Under the pieces are notes generated by a model. It did no database searches, was not told the DNA's origin, and saw only the letters and a program-made list of their open reading frames with translations. From Pseudomonas sp. LRP2-20 (GTDB lineage Bacteria > Pseudomonadota > Gammaproteobacteria > Pseudomonadales > Pseudomonadaceae): a stretch of 64,000 nt of DNA. A program made the translations under genes and the position numbers. The stretch lies in NCBI RefSeq assembly GCF_024349685.1, contig NZ_AP025944.1, positions 4,594,001 through 4,658,000 on the forward strand, given 5' to 3'. Of this stretch, positions 9,535-18,749 are shown in pieces (position 1 is the stretch's first letter; each line of letters begins with the position of its first letter).

Positions 9535-9908
9535 TTAGTCCCTGTCGCAGAGCAGATAAGACTTTGAATCAACCCAGACAAGCTCAGCGTAGGCCATTTG
9601 CCATCTGCATGGAGGGGAATTTTGGGGGGAGTTCGCCGAGAGATGCTCGGCGCCTGAAAAATCGAGCGCCGCCCGCGCGGCGCATCGCGAGCTACGCTCG
9701 CTCCTACGTTTGTTTCCGGGCAGTAACGCCTGTTACTGGCGCGCGCGATCGCCTTGTTGGTACGACACGATATCGCGCCATGCGCCAAGGCGTCCGCGCG
9801 CAAATCCCCCAGGAATGACTGGCCCGAAACAAACGTAGGAGCGAGCATAGCTCGCGATGCGCCGCGCGGGCGGCGCTCGATCTGCGCCCCACCACAAAAC
9901 CCAAGCTG
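9535..9908. other. Intergenic region between GGDEF-EAL gene and ABC exporter
   Basis: A 374-base gap. Most of it is the 221-bp palindromic element at 9661-9881. The remaining ~125 bases upstream of the GGDEF-EAL gene presumably hold its promoter, which I could not define. No gene was seen. Confidence 0.6.
9661..9881 (+). repeat. 221-bp palindromic element, copy A
   Basis: Starts ATCGAGCGCCGCCCGCGCGG and ends with its inverted counterpart. Each arm (~60 bp) holds two small hairpins, GCGCCG/CGGCGC and GCGAGC/GCTCGC, followed by CTCCTACGTTTGTTTC. The interior is asymmetric and includes CGATATCG. Between its own two arms the differences are few: a loop base (CTACG versus CTATG) and a base after TTTC. 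Same orientation as copies B and C. Confidence 0.9.
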
Positions 9909-11741
9909 TCAGGTCTGCTGCAAATGCCCATACAACTTGGCATACAAGCCACCTTCGGCAATCAGCTGCTGATGGTCGCCATCCTCGGCCACATGCCCGC
10001 CGTCGAACACCAGCACGCGGTCGGCCTGCTTCACCGCCGACAAACGGTGAGCAATGATCAGCGTGGTCCGGCCACTGAGAAAACGCGCCAATGCCTGGTG
10101 CAGGTTGTACTCGGTGGCAGCATCCAGCGCCGAGGTGGCCTCATCGAGAATCACCACCTTGGGCTCGGCCAGGACCATGCGGGCAATTGCCAGGCGCTGG
10201 CGCTGGCCACCCGACAGGCGCACCCCCGAACGGCCGACCACGCTGTCCAGCCCTTGCGGCAAGGCGGCGATGGTGGCGTCCAGCTGGGCGATGCGCAGTG
10301 CCTGCCAGCAGGCCTCGTCGCTGCACTCTCGGCCCATGGTCAGGTTGGCGCGCACGCTGTCGTTGAACAGCGACGGGTGCTGCAGCACCACCGCGACGTT
10401 CTCGCGCAGGGTCTCAAGGCCGATTTCCTGCAGGCTGGCACCGCCAAAGCGGATAGTCCCGGCCTGGGCGCTGTACAGCCCCAGCAGCAGCTGTACCAGG
10501 GTGCTCTTGCCGCCACCACTGGCACCGACGATGGCCACCTTTTCACCGGGGGCAATGGCCAGGTTCAACTGGTCGAGCACTGGCTCGTCGGCATAGGCAA
10601 AGCGCAGGTCGCGCACCTCGATGCCCACCGTCTCACGGCCGGCGAACGGGTCGCTGGCGGCCGGGTACTGCGGTTCGTCAGCCCGCGACATCAGCTCGTT
10701 GAGCCGGCTCAGCGCGCCGCCCGCGGCGTAGTAGGCATATTGCAGGTTGAGCAACTGCTCCACCGGGCCGATCATGAACCACAGGTAGCTGAACACTGCC
10801 AGCATCTGCCCGATCGACAGATCGGAGAACAGCACGGTGAGCATCGCCGCCGCACGGAAGATATCGATGCCGAACTGGAACAGCAGGCCACTGGCACGCC
10901 CACTGGCATCGCTCTTCCATTGCGACTCCACGGCGTAGTCGCGCACTTCACGGGCACGCAGGCCGAGGCGCCCGAGGAAGTAGCCCTGGCGGTTGCCGGC
11001 GCGGATTTCCTGGATGGCATCCAGGGTTTCCGAGAGCGCCTGGGTAAAGCGCGAGGTGCTGTCGTTCTCGAGTTTCTTCAGGTGCTTGACGCGCTTGCCC
11101 AACTGCACGGTGAAGTAGATCACCAGCGGGTTGAACAACAGGATCAGCAACGCCAGCTTCCAGTGCATCCAGATCAGGATCGCCGCCGTGCCGGTAAGGG
11201 TCAGCATGGCCACCAGGAAGCGGCTGAGGGTCTCGCCGACGAACTTGTCGAGGGTATCCAGGTCGGTGACCAGGTGAGTGGTCACGGTGCCGCTGCCGAG
11301 GCTTTCGTATTCCTTGAGCGAGATGCGCTTGAGGCGCTCGATCAGGCGAATGCGCAGGCGGTAGACGATGTCCTTGGCCAGCCCGGCGAACAACTTGGCC
11401 TGCACCACGTTGAAGGCCAGCGCCGCCACGCGCAGGCACAGCGTGGCCGCCAGCATCAGGCCGATGTAGCCGGCCGCTACCTGCCAACCACTCGGCAGCA
11501 GGTGGTTCATCCATTTCAGTGCTGCATCACCGTGGCCCAGCAGCACTTCATCGACCAGCAACGGCAGCAGCAACGGGATCGGCACGCTGCAACAGGCCGC
11601 CAGCACCGCGACCAGGTTGGCGGTCCAGAGGTTTTTCTTGTGATGCAGGGCCAGGCGGCGGATTTCCGCCCAGCTCAGGCGATCAGGCACAGCAGCGGGC
11701 TTCCCTGGCACAGGGTCTGGCGACCCTGGCAGCTCAAGCAC
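9909..11741 (-). CDS. ABC exporter, fused permease-ATPase
   Basis: Half-transporter of about 610 residues with six membrane segments, then an ATPase domain. The Walker A motif is GASGGGKST, the Q-loop lies in VVLQHPSLFND, the signature is LSGGQRQRLAIAR, Walker B is VVILDEATSALD and the H-loop IIAHR, so it looks fully active as a homodimer. The substrate is unknown. The frame is open from a TTG at 11768. I prefer the GTG at 11741, which overlaps the stop of the upstream DsbA-like gene by a few bases. The N-terminal ~30 residues are poorly conserved in type, so the start is uncertain. It is the last gene of trhO-dsbA-like-ABC. Confidence 0.85.
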   Translation of the reverse strand: MLELPGSPDPVPGKPAAVPDRLSWAEIRRLALHHKKNLWTANLVAVLAACCSVPIPLLLPLLVDEVLLGHGDAALKWMNHLLPSGWQVAAGYIGLMLAATLCLRVAALAFNVVQAKLFAGLAKDIVYRLRIRLIERLKRISLKEYESLGSGTVTTHLVTDLDTLDKFVGETLSRFLVAMLTLTGTAAILIWMHWKLALLILLFNPLVIYFTVQLGKRVKHLKKLENDSTSRFTQALSETLDAIQEIRAGNRQGYFLGRLGLRAREVRDYAVESQWKSDASGRASGLLFQFGIDIFRAAAMLTVLFSDLSIGQMLAVFSYLWFMIGPVEQLLNLQYAYYAAGGALSRLNELMSRADEPQYPAASDPFAGRETVGIEVRDLRFAYADEPVLDQLNLAIAPGEKVAIVGASGGGKSTLVQLLLGLYSAQAGTIRFGGASLQEIGLETLRENVAVVLQHPSLFNDSVRANLTMGRECSDEACWQALRIAQLDATIAALPQGLDSVVGRSGVRLSGGQRQRLAIARMVLAEPKVVILDEATSALDAATEYNLHQALARFLSGRTTLIIAHRLSAVKQADRVLVFDGGHVAEDGDHQQLIAEGGLYAKLYGHLQQT

Positions 11742-12366
11742 AGACGGCCTGCTGCAGCCAGCGGCCAAGCAGCGGTTGCAGGCCGTCCAGCGGCTGGTAG
11801 CCGTTGGTCAGCAGGGCCAGCTGGCCATTGCGCTCGGCCAGCAGGGTCGGGAAGCCGGCAATGCCCAGGTCCTGCACCCAGCTTATGTCCGCGCTGGTGG
11901 CGGCGCGGATGTCATGGCTGGCGAACCGTTGGGCGAAAAGTTCGCGGTTGAAGCCGGCCTGCTCGGCCAGCTCGACCAGTTGCGGGGCGCGGGTGACATC
12001 CACGCCCTGCTCGTAGAAGGAACGCTGGATCAGCGCCAGCAGCGGCCAGACACGTTCGGCGTCCAGCTCGCGGGCCGTGACCAGGGCGCGGCAGGCCGGC
12101 TCGGTGTCATAGACAAAGCCGTCGGGCATGGCGCCTTCGAAACGAAACGGCTGCCCGGTGGCTTCGGCCACCGCCTGCCAGTGTTCGAGGATGTACTTGC
12201 GGGTCGAGCTGTCCAGCGCACTGCCGCCAGTGCGCAGGCCGCCCGGCACCAGCCGGGTGCTGACGCCCGCCTCGGCGGCCTGTGCGATCAGGGCCGCGGC
12301 CACTGGCGCGAAACCCCAGCACCAGGAGCACATCGGGTCCATCACATAGATCAGGCGGGCAGTCAT
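11734..12366 (-). CDS. DsbA-family thioredoxin-fold protein (FrnE/YwbO-like)
   Basis: A 210-residue thioredoxin-fold protein with an N-terminal CxxC (DPMCSWCWGFAP), a long helical insert and the cis-Pro loop GIAGFPTLL. There is no signal peptide, so it probably acts in the cytosol as a thiol oxidoreductase or isomerase. The CSWC active site and MDPMCSWCWGF context are typical of the DsbA-like group often annotated as a protein-disulfide isomerase. It starts three bases after the trhO stop and overlaps the ABC exporter start, so the three form an operon. Its substrate is unknown. Confidence 0.88.
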   Translation of the reverse strand: MTARLIYVMDPMCSWCWGFAPVAAALIAQAAEAGVSTRLVPGGLRTGGSALDSSTRKYILEHWQAVAEATGQPFRFEGAMPDGFVYDTEPACRALVTARELDAERVWPLLALIQRSFYEQGVDVTRAPQLVELAEQAGFNRELFAQRFASHDIRAATSADISWVQDLGIAGFPTLLAERNGQLALLTNGYQPLDGLQPLLGRWLQQAVCA

Positions 12367-12369
12367 GGC

Positions 12370-13302
12370 TCAAGCCTCGGCTTTGTAGTTGTAACCGATC
12401 GGGTGCGGCTGGTTGCGGGCCTTGGCCAGCTCGATCTGCTTCTGCCGGTCAATGGCGCTGCGCCGGGTCTTTTCGCTCAGGGTGTCCCAGCAATGCGGGC
12501 AGCTCACGCCTGGCGAATAGTGCTCGGACTCGCGGTCCTTGGCATCGACCGGATGGCGGCAGGCATGGCACTGGTCGTACTCGCCTTCGCTCAGGTCATG
12601 GCGCACCGTGACGCGGTTGTCGAAGACGAAGCAGTCGCCGTCCCAGAGGCTTTCTTCCTGAGGCACTTCCTCGAAGTATTTCAGGATGCCACCCTTAAGA
12701 TGATAGACCGCCTCGAAGCCTTCACCGAGCATGTAGCTGGAAGCTTTTTCGCAACGGATGCCGCCGGTGCAGAACATCGCCACCTTCTTGTGCTTGCTCG
12801 GGTCGAAGTTGGCCTTGATGTAGTCGGGGAACTCGCGGAAGGTCTCGGTCTTCGGGTCGATGGCGCCCTTGAAGGTGCCAATGGCCACTTCGTAGTCGTT
12901 GCGGGTGTCGATCAGCAGCACTTCAGGGTCGCTGATCAGGGCGTTCCAGTCCTTGGGCTCGACATAGGTGCCGACGGCCTGGTTCGGGTCGACGCCCGGC
13001 ACGCCGAGGGTGACGATCTCTTTCTTGAGCTTGACCTTGGTGCGGTAGAACGGCTGCTCGTCGCAGTAGGATTCCTTGTGGTCGATATCCACCAGGCGCG
13101 GGTCGTTGCGCAGCCAGGCGAGCAGGCCGTCGATGCCTTCGCGGGTGGCCGAAACGGTGCCGTTGATGCCTTCGTGGGCCAGCAGCAAGGTGCCTTTGAC
13201 GCCGTTGTCGAGCATGGCCTTGAGCAGTGGCTCACGCAGCTCGACGTAGTCTTCCAGGGTGACGAACTTGTACAGCGCCGCCACGACGATAGCTTGGGAC
13301 AT
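12370..13302 (-). CDS. trhO: tRNA uridine-34 hydroxylase (rhodanese-like)
   Basis: TrhO (YceA) makes 5-hydroxyuridine at the wobble position of certain tRNAs using oxygen, the first step toward cmo5U and mo5U. At 310 residues it is of normal length. It has an N-terminal ferredoxin-like region ([15 protein letters not shown]) and a central rhodanese domain with the active loop [11 protein letters not shown], giving catalytic Cys178 and nearby Cys184. The cysteine-rich C-terminus ([12 protein letters not shown] and CPHC) may bind metal. The start [13 protein letters not shown] matches the family. It leads the operon with the DsbA-like protein and the exporter. Confidence 0.94.
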   Translation of the reverse strand: MSQAIVVAALYKFVTLEDYVELREPLLKAMLDNGVKGTLLLAHEGINGTVSATREGIDGLLAWLRNDPRLVDIDHKESYCDEQPFYRTKVKLKKEIVTLGVPGVDPNQAVGTYVEPKDWNALISDPEVLLIDTRNDYEVAIGTFKGAIDPKTETFREFPDYIKANFDPSKHKKVAMFCTGGIRCEKASSYMLGEGFEAVYHLKGGILKYFEEVPQEESLWDGDCFVFDNRVTVRHDLSEGEYDQCHACRHPVDAKDRESEHYSPGVSCPHCWDTLSEKTRRSAIDRQKQIELAKARNQPHPIGYNYKAEA

Positions 13303-13361
13303 ACAGGTGGATCTCCAGGTGGTTGCCCTCGTAAGGGGCGGACCGGGTTTGACAAAAAACA

Positions 13362-13482
13362 GGGGCTGCCGCGCAGCCCATCACAGGCAAGCCAGCGCCC
13401 ACAGGGTCAGCACAACATTCAAGGAATGCGCTGTACCTGTGAGAGCTGGCTTGCCTGCGATGGGCCGCGCAGCGGCCCCCTT
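13362..13482. repeat. REP pair (inverted), GCxGCGATGGGC type
   Basis: Inverted copies around GGCAAGCCAG and CTGGCTTGCC, flanked by GGGGCTGC/GCAGCGGCC ends. This is the second sequence class of REP in the window, with GATGGGC in place of GAAGAGGCC. Confidence 0.85.
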
Positions 13483-13519
13483 GGGATGTTGCGGATTGTA
13501 CCAGAACGACAGAAAGGAT

Positions 13520-13816
13520 TCAGTGCCCGCCACCGGCACACACTGGCGAGGCCGGTGCCACGCCTACCTTGGCCCATTCCTCGGCGGTGTAGGTGTGAAT
13601 CGCCAGGGCGTGGATCTCGCCCATCAGTTCACCCATGGTGGCGTAGACCTTCTGGTGGCGCTTGACGCTGTTGAGCCCGGCGAACTGCTCGCTGACGATC
13701 ACCGCCTTGTAGTGGGTTTCCTGGCCACGGCTGTGCATGTGGCTTTCGTTGAGCACTTCAAGGTGTTGCGGGGCCAGCGCGGCCAGTTGCTGCTCGATGC
13801 GTTGCTGCATGCTCAT
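13520..13816 (-). CDS. bolA: BolA family protein
   Basis: BolA proteins pair with monothiol glutaredoxins to carry or sense iron-sulfur clusters, and E. coli BolA also affects morphology and transcription. The 98 residues contain the BolA hallmarks ESHMHSRGQETHYKAVIVSEQFAGLN, RHQKVYATMGELM and IHALAIHTYT. The FAGLNSVKRHQ segment is the helix-turn-helix-like core, and the invariant histidine is in VKRHQ. The start MSMQQRIEQQL fits. It lies 10 bp after the DUF2059 gene stop and is likely co-transcribed with it. Confidence 0.93.
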   Translation of the reverse strand: MSMQQRIEQQLAALAPQHLEVLNESHMHSRGQETHYKAVIVSEQFAGLNSVKRHQKVYATMGELMGEIHALAIHTYTAEEWAKVGVAPASPVCAGGGH

Positions 13817-13826
13817 CGGCTATGAC

Positions 13827-14351
13827 TCACTTCTTGGCCGGGGCGGCGGCCTTGCCAGCGTTCGGGTCCAGCTCCTTGGTCATGTCGTCGAGCAGCTTGT
13901 TGACCACCGGCACGGCCGGTTCCAGGCTGGTCTGGGTCAGCTGGGCCGACTGCTGGGTGACCTTGGGCATTTCACGCAGGACTTTCTTGCCCAGCGGCGA
14001 CTCGTAGAACTTGACCAGGTCCTTGAGCTCCTGCTCGGTGAAGGTCTGGGTGTACAGGTCGACCATCTTCGGCTTCAGCTTGTTCCAGCCGATGGCGTTG
14101 TCCAGCGCTGCGTTGGCCTTGGCCTGGTAGCTCTCGAGCACCGGCTGCTTGGAGGCCGGGGCCTTGGTCTGGGCGAAACGCTGGGCGAACATCTGCTGGA
14201 CCTGCATGTACACCGGCGTGCCCAGCTTGTCGGCATTGGCCAGGGTCAGGAATTTCTCGGCGGCAGCGTTGTGGCTGGCGGTGGCAGCGAGTACCTGGCC
14301 GCTGGCACAAGCCAGGGCGACGGCAGCACAGAGGACACGAAGACGGGTCAT
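13827..14351 (-). CDS. Periplasmic DUF2059 protein
   Basis: A 174-residue exported protein with a signal peptide (MTRLRVLCAAVALACASGQVLA, cut about residue 22) and one all-helical DUF2059 domain (AAEKFLTLANADKLG to PVVNKLLDDMTKELDP). The typical TEQELKDLVKFYESPLGKK motif is present. The function is not known. I chose the ATG at 14351, which has AAGGA upstream; a longer frame to 14456 adds an implausible N-terminus. It precedes bolA by 10 bp and is divergent from fumC. Confidence 0.88.
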   Translation of the reverse strand: MTRLRVLCAAVALACASGQVLAATASHNAAAEKFLTLANADKLGTPVYMQVQQMFAQRFAQTKAPASKQPVLESYQAKANAALDNAIGWNKLKPKMVDLYTQTFTEQELKDLVKFYESPLGKKVLREMPKVTQQSAQLTQTSLEPAVPVVNKLLDDMTKELDPNAGKAAAPAKK

Positions 14352-14506
14352 TGCATTTCCTTCAAGGAGGGGGAGGCGGTACCTCAGAGTAGAGCATTCT
14401 GCTCCCGCAGGGGCGCAGCGCTCAAGTGGCACGACGAGCGAATGAACCGCTCGCACGCATGAGGGCCTAAACTGCTGATTCTGACTGACAAAGGAGTGAA
14501 CGCAGC

Positions 14507-15901
<1,395 letters not shown>

Positions 15902-15930
15902 TTCGCTTTCTTAAAGCTGGCGCGATTTCT

Positions 15931-16046
15931 TGTGGGAGCCGCGCTTGCCGGCGATGGGCCGCAAAGCGGCCCCACGATTTCAAGGTTGCTGCACAAGTTG
16001 CCGGGGCCGCGTTGCGGCCCATCGCCGGCAAGCGCGGCTCCCACAA
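15931..16046. repeat. REP pair (inverted), GCCGGCGATGGGCC type
   Basis: TGTGGGAGCCGCGCTTGCCG followed by GCGATGGGCCGC, and the mirror copy ending GCGGCTCCCACAAG. It lies between fumC and the convergent EamA gene and may act as a bidirectional transcript end. Confidence 0.9.
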
Positions 16047-16078
16047 GTACAGCGCACGCCTGGAGGCTGGTGATAATC

Positions 16079-17032
16079 CTACGCCAATCGCGCCCTTCTG
16101 GCCTTCCACCCGGCCACCAGCGATGGCCCCAGGGCCACCAGGGTCGACCCCGCCACCACCGTCACCGCCCCTACATAGCCCAGGGCATTGATGTCTTCGG
16201 CCTGCACATACTCAGGCCACAGCACGGCCGCCAGCGCCACCGCGACAAAGGTCACCAAAGGCGTCAACGCCAGCGTGGCACTCACCCGCGATGCCTCCCA
16301 ATGCGCCAGCGCCTCGGCAAACGCGCCATAGGCCACCAGGGTGTTCAGGCAGCAGGCCAGCAGCAACCAACCCTGCACCGGGGTCAGTTGCAGCGCCTCC
16401 AGCGGGTGCACCCAAGGCGTCAGCAGTGCCGCGCAGCTCAGGTAGATGACCATCATCACCTGCTGCGAATGCCACACCGTCAGCAGCTGCTTCTGGCTCA
16501 AGGCATAGAACACCCAGATGCTGGTGGCCAGGATTACGGTCAGGACCCCCGTGGTGTAGGTGCCCAGCGAGGTCAGCAGCTCTTCGAGGCGCTGGTTGAA
16601 GAACAGGCCGAAACCACTCAGCAGCACCAGCAGGCCGATGCCCTGCCCCAGGCTGAAGCGCTCCTTGAACACGAACACACTGGCCACCAGCAACAGCACC
16701 GGGCCGATCTGCACCACCAGTTGGGCGGTACCAGGGCTCAGTAGCTTCAGGCCGATCAGGTACAACACGTAGTTGCCCATCAGGCCGACCACAGCCACTG
16801 CTATCAGGCCTTTGCCCTTGGGCGCCAGCTTGCGCAGCGAAGGCAGACGCCGCTGGGTCGCCAGCCAGGCGAACAGCAAGCCGCCGGAAACCATCAGGCG
16901 GTACCAGGTAACGGTCAGCGGGTCGACCACCTGCAATACCTGCTTGAGCTTGATCGGCAGGATGCCCCAGAGCAGCGCGGTCAGAAGTGCCAGGAACAGG
17001 CCGTAGCCCCAACGGCCGGAAGTTGTGTGCAT
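16079..17032 (-). CDS. EamA/DMT-family transporter (RarD-like)
   Basis: A 317-residue integral membrane protein with about ten helices in two EamA repeats: first repeat residues ~9-145 (ALLTALLWGILPIKLKQVL), second ~158-300 (VILATSIWVFYALSQKQLL). The ALLWG...P and ATSIWVFYAL starts and the late LALTPLVTFVAVALAAVLWPE are typical of the drug/metabolite transporter superfamily. The substrate is unknown; members export amino acids or other metabolites. The start at 17032 follows GAGGA. Confidence 0.85.
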   Translation of the reverse strand: MHTTSGRWGYGLFLALLTALLWGILPIKLKQVLQVVDPLTVTWYRLMVSGGLLFAWLATQRRLPSLRKLAPKGKGLIAVAVVGLMGNYVLYLIGLKLLSPGTAQLVVQIGPVLLLVASVFVFKERFSLGQGIGLLVLLSGFGLFFNQRLEELLTSLGTYTTGVLTVILATSIWVFYALSQKQLLTVWHSQQVMMVIYLSCAALLTPWVHPLEALQLTPVQGWLLLACCLNTLVAYGAFAEALAHWEASRVSATLALTPLVTFVAVALAAVLWPEYVQAEDINALGYVGAVTVVAGSTLVALGPSLVAGWKARRARLA

Positions 17033-17149
17033 ACAGTCCTCGAATGAGCCCTTGGTGGGGGTATCCGGATTCTAAGGGCTTGGAGCACCGAGCCGGAGGA
17101 AAATGCCGGGAAATAAATTCATCGTGTCATTCCCTGCCGGCATGCCTGG

Positions 17150-18643
17150 TCATTTCTTGTGCTTGGCGAACGCGGCTTCCAGGGCTTCGTTGATCGTGCG
17201 CAGCACCTTCACCCGTGCCCAGCGCTTGTCGTTGGCTTCGACCAGCGTCCAGGGTGCGATCTCGCTGCTGGTACGGTCGACCATGTCACCCACGGCCTGG
17301 GCGTAATCATCCCACTTTTCACGGTTGCGCCAGTCGTCTTCGGTGATCTTGTAGCGTTTGAACGGAATCTGCTCACGCTCCTCAAAGCGTTCCAGCTGGG
17401 TCTGCTGGTCGATCGCCAGCCAGAACTTGACCACCACCACGCCGGCATTCACCAGCTGCTCTTCGAAATCGTTGATTTCGCTGTAGGCGCGCATCCAGTC
17501 GGCCGGGCTGCAGAAGCCTTCCACCCGTTCCACCAGCACCCGGCCGTACCAGGAGCGGTCGAAGATGGTGAATTTGCCGCGCGCCGGGATGTGCCGCCAG
17601 AACCGCCACAGGTAAGGCTGCGCCCGCTCTTCTTCCGTGGGCGCGGCAATCGGCACGATGCGGTACTGGCGTGGGTCCAGCGCGGCCGCCACGCGGCGGA
17701 TGGCACCGCCCTTGCCGGCGGCATCGTTGCCTTCGAACACCGCCACCAGGGCGTGCCGGCGCATGCGCTTGTCACGCAGCAGGCCGGCCAGGCGGGCTTG
17801 CTCGGTGACCAGCTGCTCCTGGTAGTCAGACTTGTCCAGGCGCACGGTCAGGTCCAGCGCGCCGAGCAGGCTGCGCTGGTCGATGCTCTGGCCCAGCGGG
17901 GCAACGTTGCCTTGGTGCTTGCCCTTGGGGTTGTGGGCCAGCGCTGTCTGCAGGCTCTCCAGCAGAATGCGCCCCACCGCCAGGCTGCGGTAGTTCGGGT
18001 CGACGCCTTCGACGATGTGCCACGGCGCATAGTCGCGGCTGGTGCGGCGCAGCACGCGCTCGCCAAAGCGCACGAAACGGTCGTAGGTTTCCGACTGCTG
18101 CCAGTCCAGCGGGCTGATCTTCCAGCTGTGCAGCGGATCGTCCTTGAGCGACTTCAGCCGCGCCTTCATCTGCTTCTTGGACAGGTGAAACCAGAACTTG
18201 ATGATCAGTGCGCCTTCGTCGCACAGCATCTCTTCGAGCCGTTCAGCCCCGTTAATGGCCTGGTCGAGCACGGCATCCTTGAATACGCCATGCACCCGCC
18301 CCTGGAGCATCTGGCTGTACCAGTTGCCGAAGAACACGCCCATCCGCCCTTTGGGTGGCAGCGCCCGCCAGTAGCGCCAGGCCGGTGGCCGGGCCAGTTC
18401 TTCGTCGGTCTGCTGGTCGAAGGTGAGCACGTCGATCATCCGCGGGTCCATCCACTCGTTGAGCAGCTTGACCGTCTCGCCCTTGCCGGCGCCTTCGATG
18501 CCGTTGATCAACACGATCACCGGGAAGCGCGCCTGCTGCTTGAGTTCGTACTGGGCCTCCAGCAGCGCCTCGCGCAAGGCGGGGACTTCTGCGTCGTAGG
18601 TTTCCTTGTCGATGCTGTGACCGATTTCCGCGGATTCGAACAT
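17150..18643 (-). CDS. pap: Polyphosphate:AMP phosphotransferase (two-domain PPK2)
   Basis: Uses polyphosphate to phosphorylate AMP to ADP. It consists of two fused PPK2 domains, giving 497 residues, the normal length for Pap. Each domain has its own Walker A loop: GIEGAGKGET at about residues 48-57 and GNDAAGKGGA at about 305-314. Matching Walker B/lid motifs follow (FFGNWYSQML and FDRSWYGRVLVERVEGF). The second domain is normally the active one in this class. It is divergent from mnmC with a 106-bp gap. The gene end is close to, but not overlapping, the EamA start. Confidence 0.94.
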   Translation of the reverse strand: MFESAEIGHSIDKETYDAEVPALREALLEAQYELKQQARFPVIVLINGIEGAGKGETVKLLNEWMDPRMIDVLTFDQQTDEELARPPAWRYWRALPPKGRMGVFFGNWYSQMLQGRVHGVFKDAVLDQAINGAERLEEMLCDEGALIIKFWFHLSKKQMKARLKSLKDDPLHSWKISPLDWQQSETYDRFVRFGERVLRRTSRDYAPWHIVEGVDPNYRSLAVGRILLESLQTALAHNPKGKHQGNVAPLGQSIDQRSLLGALDLTVRLDKSDYQEQLVTEQARLAGLLRDKRMRRHALVAVFEGNDAAGKGGAIRRVAAALDPRQYRIVPIAAPTEEERAQPYLWRFWRHIPARGKFTIFDRSWYGRVLVERVEGFCSPADWMRAYSEINDFEEQLVNAGVVVVKFWLAIDQQTQLERFEEREQIPFKRYKITEDDWRNREKWDDYAQAVGDMVDRTSSEIAPWTLVEANDKRWARVKVLRTINEALEAAFAKHKK

Positions 18644-18749
18644 GCACTGGCTCCTTCATTGGATAAGCAAGACTAGCGGATTTGCGTTGTGTCTGTGCAA
18701 ACCCGGCAGATGGCATAAAATCCGCACATCCGCTGCAACCGAGCCAACC

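Noticed and set aside
7648..9567. 639-codon open frame opposite the GGDEF-EAL gene
   Set aside because: Shadow frame of a well-supported gene; no motifs and no ribosome site.
9924..11951. 675-codon open frame opposite the ABC exporter
   Set aside because: Antisense shadow; the exporter on the other strand has all ABC motifs.
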